64,000 nt of DNA from Hymenobacter ruricola. Lineage in GTDB: Bacteria > Bacteroidota > Bacteroidia > Cytophagales > Hymenobacteraceae. The notes under the pieces were generated by a model. The model did no database searches. It worked only from the letters and a program-made list of their open reading frames with translations, and was not told the origin of the DNA. Below, in pieces: positions 8,929 through 15,294 of this stretch (within the stretch, counting starts at the first letter, position 1; the number at the start of each line of letters is the position of its first letter). The DNA is taken from assembly GCF_015694525.1 (NCBI RefSeq), contig NZ_JADQDM010000004.1:1-64000 (forward strand), read 5' to 3'. The position numbers and the translations under genes are program-made.

Positions 8929-9132
8929 CTAGCGGGCCACTTGCCGGCGCTGGCGCAGCTTTTTCAGGCCCAGGGCCACACCGGCGGCCAGCAGCAGCGA
9001 AGCGCCGCCATCGAGGGGCACCTCTGCGGCGGGCGTGCCCGGGGCCGGGCCGCCGGTGGAGGGACCCTGCGCCTGGGCCATTGTGCCAGCGGCCAGCAGC
9101 AGGGCCGCGCTAAGAAGGAAAGTTTTGAACAT
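8929..9132 (-). CDS. Small PID-CTERM-type sorting-signal protein, copy 1
   Basis: The 67-residue protein has a signal peptide (MFKTFLLSAALLLAAGTMAQ, cleavage near AQA/Q), a linker QGPSTGGPAPGTPAAEV, the motif PLDGG, a hydrophobic helix (ASLLLAAGVALGL) and a basic end KKLRQRRQ. Motif, helix and basic tail are the tripartite layout of C-terminal protein-sorting signals; I recognise this as the PID-CTERM type described in Bacteroidota. After signal cleavage only about 20 residues precede the sorting motif. Two paralogues are in the window (15005-15214 and 57974-58207) with nearly the same mature sequence. The gene follows the T9SS protein at 9213-13106 by 80 bp on the same strand and is followed by a terminator, so it is probably the last gene of a two-gene transcript. 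The function is not known. Confidence 0.85.
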   Translation of the reverse strand: MFKTFLLSAALLLAAGTMAQAQGPSTGGPAPGTPAAEVPLDGGASLLLAAGVALGLKKLRQRRQVAR

Positions 9133-9136
9133 GATT

Positions 9137-9202
9137 GCAACGAGTAAAAGGCTGAAAAAGCCGCCGGGAGCCGCCCACCTATAAAGCAGTCGGCTCCGTT
9201 GC
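9137..9202 (-). promoter_or_regulatory. Intercistronic hairpin, pair 1
   Basis: Between the T9SS gene and the PID-CTERM gene, GGAGCCG at 9167-9173 pairs with CGGCTCC at 9191-9197, and an outer GCAACG/CGTTGC stem (9137-9142 with 9197-9202) can extend it, the two sharing one base. No T-run follows, so it is not a standard terminator. Comparable hairpins lie in the same place in the other two pairs. Confidence 0.6.
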
Positions 9203-9212
9203 GACCAAATGT

Positions 9213-12200
9213 TTATTGCACCACTAGCTTCTTGACGATGACGCCAGCGCTGGTTTTCAGGTGCAGGGCATACACGCCGGTAGCCAGCTTGGCCAGGTCG
9301 AGGCGGTGGGCCGCGGCGCCCTGGGCGGGCAGCGACAGCGTCTGCACCGCGCGGCCCAGCGCATCCACCAGCTCGGCAGCCACGGCCGTGCGGCCCAGGG
9401 CGGCGGGCAGCTCCACAAAAGCGGTAGCAGTGGCCGGGTTGGGGTACACGGCCACCTGGGCGGCCAGCGCGGCGGGGGCCGTGGCCAGCACGCCCTGGGC
9501 CGAGAACACCAGCTCGAAGCGGCCGGTGATGAGCGCCGAGGCGTTGCTCACCGTGAAGGCGTAGCTGGGCTGGGTGCGCAGGTTCACCACCTGGCCGGTT
9601 TGGGCGTCGCGCAGGTAGGCGTCGAGGCCGGCGGGCAGGTTCAGCAGTTGCGCGGCGGTGAGGGTGTAGGTGCCGGCGGCGGGCACGCCCACTTGCAGCG
9701 GCAGCACGGTGCTGGCCAGGAACTCGGGCCGGCCTTCAATGGCCAGACGCTCGCCGGTGGTGGCCGTGCTGCTCAGGTTCAGGCCCGAGGAGTTGGTCAG
9801 CTTCGGGGCGTCGTACTCGCCATCGAAGCCGGCCGTGGCGCCGCTCTCGGCGTAGGCGATAAAGGCATCGGCCAGACCGTTGGCGCCTTGCAGGTCTAGT
9901 TGCACCAGCGGGCGCGTCTCGGCGGTGCGGCGCACGGGCGCCTGCTGGGCGTAGGTCGTGATGCGGTTGCTGTTGTCGAGCGTGAGCGAGCCGCTGGTCT
10001 GGCCCGCCGTCACGCGCACAAAGAAGGCTTGGGCGGTGCCCACCAGAGAACTGACGCCGGCGCCGTTGATGTAAGTGCGGTAGTTGCCACCGTACTGCGA
10101 ATTGCTTTCAAACACATAAAACGCCGCGTCCATGTTGTTGCGCTGGGCCGCAGTGATGGTGCTGAAATCGAGCGGCGAGGGGTAGGGATTCCCAATCAGG
10201 TTCAGGCCCGCATCGGCCGCCGTCGCGCCGCTGTTGCGGCCCAGCGTGATGCCGCCGAAGCCGTTGCCCACCTGCCCGGTAAAGCTGAGCGTGCTGGCGC
10301 CGGGCAGCTGCACCGTAAAGCCCGTGGTAGCCAGCGGCGCCGCGTCGCCCAGGGCAACTGGCGATACCCAGCCCTTGTCGAAAGCCGACAACGTCGTGGC
10401 GGGCGAGGTGGCCAGCCGGCTCTGGTCGTAGCGGTAGATGGTGGGAAAAGGGTTGACGGAGCCGGGGTCGGCCGCGAGATTGTAGACGTTGTTCACCACC
10501 GGCGTGGTGCCGCCCGAGCCAAAGGCCGCCACCGTGGCACCCGCCACCGGGGCGGCTAGGTGGCGGTAGCCCAGGCCCGGGTTCAGGCTGTCGTCGATGT
10601 AGCGCTGCACCGTAACAGTCGTGCCGTTGATAAAGCCTGACCCCAAATTGGCGACCAGGGCGGTGCCGCTGGCGTTGCTGAGCAGCGTCAGGACCCGGCC
10701 GCTCAGGTTCAGGTTGCCGGTGTTGAGTGTGAGCACCTGCGCCACGCTCACCGCCTGGCTCAGCGTGAGGGCGCTGCTGTTGGTGCTGGTGAGGTTGCGC
10801 ACCTGGGCGGGCAGGCCGTTACCCGTTACCTGGGCCACGGTGCCGTTGTACACGTAGCTGGCGTCGGGGCTGAAGTTGCGCGGGCCCGTGACCTGCACGG
10901 CGCCCGTGGCCCCGCTGGCCGTGATGCCCTGGGCCGAGCAGATGCCCAGCGTGCCGCCGGCGGCCAGCGTGAAGCCGCTCGAGCCGGTCAGGGCCTGGCA
11001 GTTTGTGTTCAGGGTGCCGCCGTTGTTGACGGTCACGAAGCTGTTCACCGTCACGGGGCCGGCCAGGGTGCCGGTGCCGCCGCTGTTCACCGTGATGCTG
11101 TTGTAGGTGCCCGCCGCAATGCTCTGCCCGGGGGTGTTGATGACCACATCGGGGTAGCCGACGGTGAACACCGGGCCGTTGTAGGCCGTGAGGGTGGCGG
11201 AACTCACGCTCACCGGGCCGGTGCTGGCGCCCACGGGCACGGCCACGGTGGCGGCCAGGTCGGAGGTGGGAGTGGCGAAGCCCGTGGTGGCGGTGCCGTT
11301 GAAGGCAAAGCCCGTGGCATCGGTCAGGTTGGTGCCCGTGATGCTCACGCTGGTGCCGGCCACGCCGATGTTGGGCGAGATGCCCGTGATGGTGGGGAAG
11401 CTGCGCACCCAGTTGGAGGCCGTGCCGCTCAGGGCGAAGTTGGTGAGGGTGCCGTTGTTGCCGGTACCGTTCAGGTCGGGCAGGGTGGTGATGCCCGCGT
11501 TGTTGCCGCCGGCCAGGCCCTGGTCGAAGTTGAAGTAGGCTTTCTGGCTGGCGGGCAGGGCCGAGGTGGTGCTGAACATGTCGGCCTGCACCTGGGCCTG
11601 GCTCAGGCCGGCGTTGTAGAGGCGCACTTCGTCGAGGCTGCCCCGCCAGTAGAAGTTGGTGGCGAAGGGGTCGGTGCTGTAGTTGCCGAGCAGGAAGGGG
11701 TTGCCGGTGTTCAGGTTCTGGGGGCTGGGCTGGGTGAGGGCGGCCACGCCGTCCACGTAAATGACCAGCGTGCCGGCGGTGCGGGCCGCCGCCACGTGGT
11801 GCCAGCGCCCGTCGGCGATGGAGACGTTGGTTTCGAAGTCGGTGCTGGAGAGGCCCAGGGCGGCGTGGCCGTTCTTGGCGCCCAGCCACAGGTTGGTGCC
11901 GCTGAGGTTGAGGGTGCCCAACGCCAGGGTGTAGCCCACGCTGCTGGGCTGGTCGTTGCGCAGCCACACTTCCACCGTGAAGTCGCCGGTGCCGAAGTTC
12001 AGGCTGGCCGGGGTGCCCAGGTTCACGTAGTCGTTGGTGCCGTCGAAGGCCAGGGCGTTGTTGGTGGGCGGGCTCACCACGAAGGCCAGCCCGTTGCTGG
12101 TGCCGCCGGGGGTGGTCACGGTCACCAGGCCGCTGCTGGCGCCGGCGGGCACGGTGGCCGTCACGGTGGTGGCGTTCACCACGGCGAAGGTGCTGGCGGC

Positions 12201-13106
12201 CGTGCCATTAAAGCGCACGCCCGTGGCCCCGGTCAGGTTGGTGCCGGTGAGGGTGACGCTGGTGCCCACCACCCCATTCGCCGGCGAAAGGGTGCTGAGC
12301 ACCGGGGCCGGAACCGGCGCATTGAGCACAAAAGGAAAATCGACGGTCACGTCCGGGGCCGAATTCGGATTGCCTTCATCGAGCGCGGGCGTGTAAGTGC
12401 TCTGCCCCGGCATGAGCTGAATGGCGTTGCCCCCCGGCGATTGGCGAAGCCCGGCAACGGTAACCGGGACGTGAAAGTGAGACAACCCGCCCGAAGTGGT
12501 CGAAGTCCACTCCACCCAGTAGGTGCCGGGGCCGAGGGTCAGGGCGGGCGTGACCGCCGCGGTTACTTGCCAGATGTGACGCGTCGTGACCGGCGCCGTG
12601 GGCGTGGGATAAAGCGAATTAAAGATTCGATAGGCATTGGCGTCGGTGGTGGTGAGCAGGCGGTTGGTCGTCAAATCGCCATACACCACGCTTGCACCGG
12701 TCGTGCCGGGCCGGCCATTCCAGATGCGAACGTAGAGTTCGGTAAACGGCGAGGTCGTTCCGGTATACCCGGATTGGTAGGCAAAAACGGAAACCGTGTT
12801 CAGCGTCAGCGACTGCGAAGGGGCCACGGTGAAATCATCGGCCAGCGTAGAGTTCGATGCTTTGTTCGCCGTGTAGCCGGCGTTGGTATTGGAGGCGGTC
12901 GTGACGCCGGCATCGTTTTGCACCTCGCTCCAGGTGGAGCCGGTGGGCGCCGTTACGCCGCTTTTGGAGGTGTTGCCGGTAGAAAAACCTCCGTTGCTGT
13001 AGGTCTGGGCCTGTGCCGTGCCGGCCGCGGCCACCAGCAGCGCCAGCGCCGCCAGGGGGCGGGCCAGCCGCGCGGGCCGGCCCTTGAGAGAGGAAAGATT
13101 CATCAT
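9213..13106 (-). CDS. Large T9SS surface protein with IPT/TIG and LamG domains, copy 1
   Basis: The protein has 1297 residues from the ATG at 13106 (a second ATG follows directly). Residues 1-34 are a signal peptide ending GTAQAQ. An N-terminal beta-rich domain (about 35-260) is followed by an IPT/TIG domain (PANGVVGTSVTLTGTNLTGA, about 268-350), a LamG/concanavalin-like domain (NNALAFDGTNDYV, RWHHVAAAR, DEVRLYN, about 355-525), a second IPT domain (about 575-650), a beta-helix-like region, and about 430 residues shared with two other proteins here (YRHLAAPV, NLIGNPYPSPLDF, FFVRVTAGQTSG). It ends with a type A T9SS domain (VYPNPATATAFVELP ... GVYALHLKT). LamG and IPT domains suggest an adhesin or glycan-binding surface protein. 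It forms a pair with the PID-CTERM gene 80 bp downstream. The open frame runs 29 codons further upstream but lacks signal-peptide character there. Confidence 0.88.
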   Translation of the reverse strand: MMNLSSLKGRPARLARPLAALALLVAAAGTAQAQTYSNGGFSTGNTSKSGVTAPTGSTWSEVQNDAGVTTASNTNAGYTANKASNSTLADDFTVAPSQSLTLNTVSVFAYQSGYTGTTSPFTELYVRIWNGRPGTTGASVVYGDLTTNRLLTTTDANAYRIFNSLYPTPTAPVTTRHIWQVTAAVTPALTLGPGTYWVEWTSTTSGGLSHFHVPVTVAGLRQSPGGNAIQLMPGQSTYTPALDEGNPNSAPDVTVDFPFVLNAPVPAPVLSTLSPANGVVGTSVTLTGTNLTGATGVRFNGTAASTFAVVNATTVTATVPAGASSGLVTVTTPGGTSNGLAFVVSPPTNNALAFDGTNDYVNLGTPASLNFGTGDFTVEVWLRNDQPSSVGYTLALGTLNLSGTNLWLGAKNGHAALGLSSTDFETNVSIADGRWHHVAAARTAGTLVIYVDGVAALTQPSPQNLNTGNPFLLGNYSTDPFATNFYWRGSLDEVRLYNAGLSQAQVQADMFSTTSALPASQKAYFNFDQGLAGGNNAGITTLPDLNGTGNNGTLTNFALSGTASNWVRSFPTITGISPNIGVAGTSVSITGTNLTDATGFAFNGTATTGFATPTSDLAATVAVPVGASTGPVSVSSATLTAYNGPVFTVGYPDVVINTPGQSIAAGTYNSITVNSGGTGTLAGPVTVNSFVTVNNGGTLNTNCQALTGSSGFTLAAGGTLGICSAQGITASGATGAVQVTGPRNFSPDASYVYNGTVAQVTGNGLPAQVRNLTSTNSSALTLSQAVSVAQVLTLNTGNLNLSGRVLTLLSNASGTALVANLGSGFINGTTVTVQRYIDDSLNPGLGYRHLAAPVAGATVAAFGSGGTTPVVNNVYNLAADPGSVNPFPTIYRYDQSRLATSPATTLSAFDKGWVSPVALGDAAPLATTGFTVQLPGASTLSFTGQVGNGFGGITLGRNSGATAADAGLNLIGNPYPSPLDFSTITAAQRNNMDAAFYVFESNSQYGGNYRTYINGAGVSSLVGTAQAFFVRVTAGQTSGSLTLDNSNRITTYAQQAPVRRTAETRPLVQLDLQGANGLADAFIAYAESGATAGFDGEYDAPKLTNSSGLNLSSTATTGERLAIEGRPEFLASTVLPLQVGVPAAGTYTLTAAQLLNLPAGLDAYLRDAQTGQVVNLRTQPSYAFTVSNASALITGRFELVFSAQGVLATAPAALAAQVAVYPNPATATAFVELPAALGRTAVAAELVDALGRAVQTLSLPAQGAAAHRLDLAKLATGVYALHLKTSAGVIVKKLVVQ

Positions 13107-13130
13107 GGGGATTGAAAAATAGATGGACCG

Positions 13131-13207
13131 ATGCCACGCACCCGCGCGGCCCGGTAAAGTTCCGCAGCGAACGCGGAATATTGTATAATGCAAACATGCT
13201 TATTTTC
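13131..13207 (-). promoter_or_regulatory. Conserved 77-bp leader block, copy 1
   Basis: Two conserved ends, ATGCCACGCACCCGCGCGGC at 13131-13150 and AACATGCTTATTTTC at 13193-13207, have counterparts at the same spacing in 18940-19016. In both places the block sits just upstream of a large T9SS gene on the minus strand, so it likely holds the promoter or an operator. No good TAnnTTTG is seen; the nearest, GAACTTTA, is weak. Confidence 0.5.
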
Positions 13208-13254
13208 TATTAATCCAGGCATGGCCGGGCGCGCTGGGGGCCGGTATCGGCGAG

Positions 13255-13440
13255 GCCGGACGCGCCCGCCTGCCGAACCGACCCCCAGCGGCACCGACCG
13301 GCTACCCTGCAGCGCCGCAGGGCCGCCCGACGCCGCCGACCGGCTACGCAAGACTGCCGACAGGCCGGTCGGTCGCGTCGACCAGCCTTGCAAGACTGCC
13401 GACACCCTCCCCGACGCGACCAACCGGCCCTGCGCCAACG
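13255..13440. repeat. Degenerate ~42-bp direct repeats
   Basis: Read on the minus strand, three to four units of 42-43 bp begin with variants of CCGGTCGG and two adjacent units share TGTCGGCAGTCTTGC. Units are diverged and directly abutting, without spacers. The matching intergenic region of the second segment copy (18907-19110) lacks them. Confidence 0.55.
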
Positions 13441-13565
13441 ACGACAGTCCCCCCGGTGACGCCGGGCGCCGGGCCGGCAGCAACCTATCAAAGAATAGTG
13501 GTACTCTTGTGCAGCGCCGGACCGTCTGCCCTCACCCCAACCCCTATTCCCGGCCTACCACGCTT

Positions 13566-14270
13566 ATGCTCAACCCTACCCCTTATTTCGCCGCCGACTA
13601 CTTCGGCACCCGCGACGTGACGCTGCCGCGCCTGCAGAAGTTCGCCCTCAGCGTCATTCAGCGCCTCGGCCTCGACAACCCCGACCAGGTCTTCGACCCC
13701 CTCATTAAGGACCTGACTACGCACTACGAGTCCCTGTTCGGCTCCATTACGGCCGCCGATGCCGGCATCAGCCAGCGCCGCAGCAGTGCCCAGAAAATGT
13801 GGGGTGCTTTGGCCGACCTGCAGGACCGGCTCGAAGAAGACGAAGACCTCATCGACTACAAAAGCAAGAAGAACCCGGCCATCCGCCTGGCTTTCTTCCC
13901 CACCAACCGCACCGAGTACGTGGATGCCACCCTGCTCACCGCCGACAAGCTGTTCGAGCGCGCCAAAAACGCCGCCAGCACCTACGCCAAAGCCCTGGGC
14001 CCCGAGTTCGACCCCACGCTCTACGCCGGGTTCTACGCCGCCTTCAAGGCCGGCCGCGACGGCACCGGCGCCGGCGACGAGCAATCGGCCAAGGCCCGCG
14101 CCGCCGCTCAGCACCACCGCGACGACCTCACCCACCGCCTCACCGACGCCGTGAAGCTGGTGGCCGCCCAGTTCCCGCGCGACGAGGCCCGCGCCGCCGC
14201 CTACTTCCCGGTGGGCCTGCTGCAAGCCCCGACGGCCCCGGCGGCCCCCACCGAAACCGCCGGTAAGTAA
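13566..14270 (+). CDS. Helical cytosolic protein of unknown function, intact copy
   Basis: The protein has 234 residues from the ATG at 13566 and no signal peptide or membrane segment. It is rich in Ala, Asp, Arg and Lys and looks mostly alpha-helical, with heptad-like stretches such as LADLQDRLEEDEDLIDYKSK and LTHRLTDAVKLVAAQFPRDE. The last 15 residues are a Pro/Ala/Thr tail. I do not recognise the family. A paralogue at 19111-19687 is truncated and frameshifted; the best-kept block is QHHRDDLTHR(L/I)TDAVKLVAA through YFPVGLLQAP. It is transcribed away from the T9SS gene at 13106 and towards the remnant at 14345, with a terminator 16 bp after its stop. Confidence 0.8.
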   Translation: MLNPTPYFAADYFGTRDVTLPRLQKFALSVIQRLGLDNPDQVFDPLIKDLTTHYESLFGSITAADAGISQRRSSAQKMWGALADLQDRLEEDEDLIDYKSKKNPAIRLAFFPTNRTEYVDATLLTADKLFERAKNAASTYAKALGPEFDPTLYAGFYAAFKAGRDGTGAGDEQSAKARAAAQHHRDDLTHRLTDAVKLVAAQFPRDEARAAAYFPVGLLQAPTAPAAPTETAGK

Positions 14271-14285
14271 CCGCCGCCCGCCACC

Positions 14286-14318
14286 AAAAAGCCCCTGCCG
14301 GAGTCCGGCAGGGGCTTC
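14286..14318. terminator. Terminator between helical gene and FG-GAP remnant
   Basis: AAAAAGCCCCTGCCGG and CCGGCAGGGGCTTCTC form a stem of about 12 bp with a short loop. The T-run is better on the minus strand (CTTTTT), so it can serve both convergent genes. The same terminator type is at 19704-19742 in the second segment copy. Confidence 0.75.
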
Positions 14319-14344
14319 TCGTTGGTGGAAGGAAGGCCTTGGTC

Positions 14345-14832
14345 TTACTCCACCACCACGCGCTTGGCCACGGGGCCCGCGCCGCTGTGCAGGCGCAGGG
14401 AGTACACGCCCGGGGCCAGCCCGGCGGTTTCGACGCGAAAGCCAGCCCCGCTCACCGCTGGGCGGCGCACCACCTGGCCCAGGGCATTGAGCAATGCGGC
14501 TTTGGTGGAGCCGGAGTTGGCCGGCAGTTGCACGGTAAAGTCGTCGTGGGCGGGGTTGGGGGCGAGGGAGATGTTGGGGGCGGCCGTGGGGCGGGCGGCC
14601 AGCAGGGTGTAGGTGCCGGTGTTGAGCAGGAGGCCCACGCCGCCGGTCACGACATCCGGGTGGCCGTCGGCATCCACGTCTCCCACGGCCACGCCGTAGG
14701 GCGGGGTATTGCCCGTGGCGTAGTTGACGTAGGGCCCAAAACTTTGGACCCGGGCCGCCGGCCCGGCCGCGCCAGCAGCACCCCGAGCCGCCAGATTTTC
14801 AAGAAAATAGCCGGAGCAGCATAGCGTTTCAT
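14345..14832 (-). pseudogene. Remnant of an FG-GAP/VCBS T9SS protein
   Basis: The 3' part encodes a complete type A T9SS domain (APNPAHDDFTVQLPANSG ... GVYSLRLHSG) directly preceded by one FG-GAP unit (VAVGDVDADGHPDVVTG) and LLLNTGTYTLLAARPTAA. The same joint in the intact paralogue (19762-21207) is separated by about 330 residues of further FG-GAP units, so a large internal deletion is likely. At the 5' end a signal-like stretch (MKRYAAPAIFLKIWRLGVLL) starts at the ATG at 14832, but it is in a different frame from the rest (VQSFGPYVNYATG), which has no ATG of its own before an upstream stop. A frameshift near 14740-14780 therefore adds to the deletion. An internal GTG or ATG could still give a short product, but without a signal peptide. 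Confidence 0.8.
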
Positions 14833-14913
14833 CAACCTAAACAAGAACTACCCGCACCAGTAGCAGCCGGGCTGCCTCAAGATACGCGCGGCCTAGTGTG
14901 CGCCGTGGGCCAG

Positions 14914-14937
14914 GCTTCGGGCCCCGCAGCCCGAAGC
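14914..14937. repeat. Short perfect palindrome between segment copies
   Basis: GCTTCGGG (14914-14921) and CCCGAAGC (14930-14937) form a perfect 8-bp stem. It lies between the FG-GAP remnant and the terminator of the next PID-CTERM gene, near the junction of the two segment copies. Confidence 0.5.
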
Positions 14938-14947
14938 TCGCCTCACG

Positions 14948-14983
14948 AAAAAGCCCCCGCTGCCACAAGGGCAACGGGGGCTT
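14948..14983 (-). terminator. Terminator after the second PID-CTERM gene
   Basis: On the minus strand GCCCCCG, a loop with TTGCCC and CGGGGGC are followed by TTTTTCG. It matches the terminator at 8872-8907 almost base for base, which marks the left border of the duplicated segment. Confidence 0.8.
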
Positions 14984-15004
14984 CTCTGGCACAGAAGCGG
15001 CTGA

Positions 15005-15214
15005 CTAGCGGGCCACTTGGCGGCGTTGGCGCAGCTTTTTCAGGCCAAACACCAGGCCCGAGGCCAGCAGCAGCGACGCGCCGCCATCGAGGGGTACGTC
15101 GGTGGCCGCGGGGGGAGTGCCCGGCGCGGGGCCGCCGGTGGAGGGGCCCTGCGCCTGGGCCACGGTGCCGGCAGCCACGAGCAGAGCTGCGCAAAGAAGG
15201 AAGGGTTTGAACAT
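15005..15214 (-). CDS. Small PID-CTERM-type sorting-signal protein, copy 2
   Basis: The 69-residue protein has a signal peptide (MFKPFLLCAALLVAAGTVAQ), the linker QGPSTGGPAPGTPPAATDV, PLDGG, a hydrophobic helix (ASLLLASGLVFGL) and the tail KKLRQRRQVAR. The stretch from the cleavage site to PLDGG differs from copy 1 by about a two-residue insertion and one or two substitutions. Tail and helix fit a cleavable C-terminal membrane sorting signal; the enzyme that would recognise it is not in the window. It lies 80 bp downstream of the T9SS gene at 15295-18906, the same distance as in pair 1, and ends before a terminator. The mature ectodomain would be about 22 residues, so it may act as a small surface peptide or as an anchor for something else; this is inference. 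Confidence 0.85.
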   Translation of the reverse strand: MFKPFLLCAALLVAAGTVAQAQGPSTGGPAPGTPPAATDVPLDGGASLLLASGLVFGLKKLRQRRQVAR

Positions 15215-15249
15215 GAGTTAAAGAACGAAATGATGAAAGTGAACCGCCC

Positions 15250-15280
15250 CGGAGGCGTTCGGTGCAACCGAGCGCCTCCG
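15250..15280 (-). promoter_or_regulatory. Intercistronic hairpin, pair 2
   Basis: CGGAGGCGTTCGG and CCGAGCGCCTCCG form a 13-bp stem with one mismatch and a short loop, in the 80-bp gap between the T9SS gene and the PID-CTERM gene. No T-run follows on the minus strand, so RNA processing, stability or partial termination are more likely than full termination. Confidence 0.65.
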
Positions 15281-15294
15281 AAACGATAAAAGGA

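Larger units (their letters stand above)
13107..13565. other. 459-bp intergenic region with leader block and degenerate tandem repeats
   Basis: This divergent region lies between the T9SS protein (minus) and the helical protein (plus). It holds a 77-bp block (13131-13207) also found upstream of the paralogous gene at 18906, and then 3-4 degenerate direct repeats of about 42 bp (13255-13440). The frame of the plus-strand gene stays open through it, but the translation is Pro/Arg/Ala-rich and unlike a protein N-terminus, so it is treated as non-coding. Confidence 0.65.

Noticed and set aside
13255..13440. CRISPR-like array
   Set aside because: Units are degenerate and abut without unique spacers; no cas genes are near.
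13188..13565. 126-codon N-terminal extension of the helical gene
   Set aside because: It covers the leader block and the 42-bp repeats, is Pro/Arg-rich and has no counterpart in the paralogue; the ATG at 13566 is preferred.
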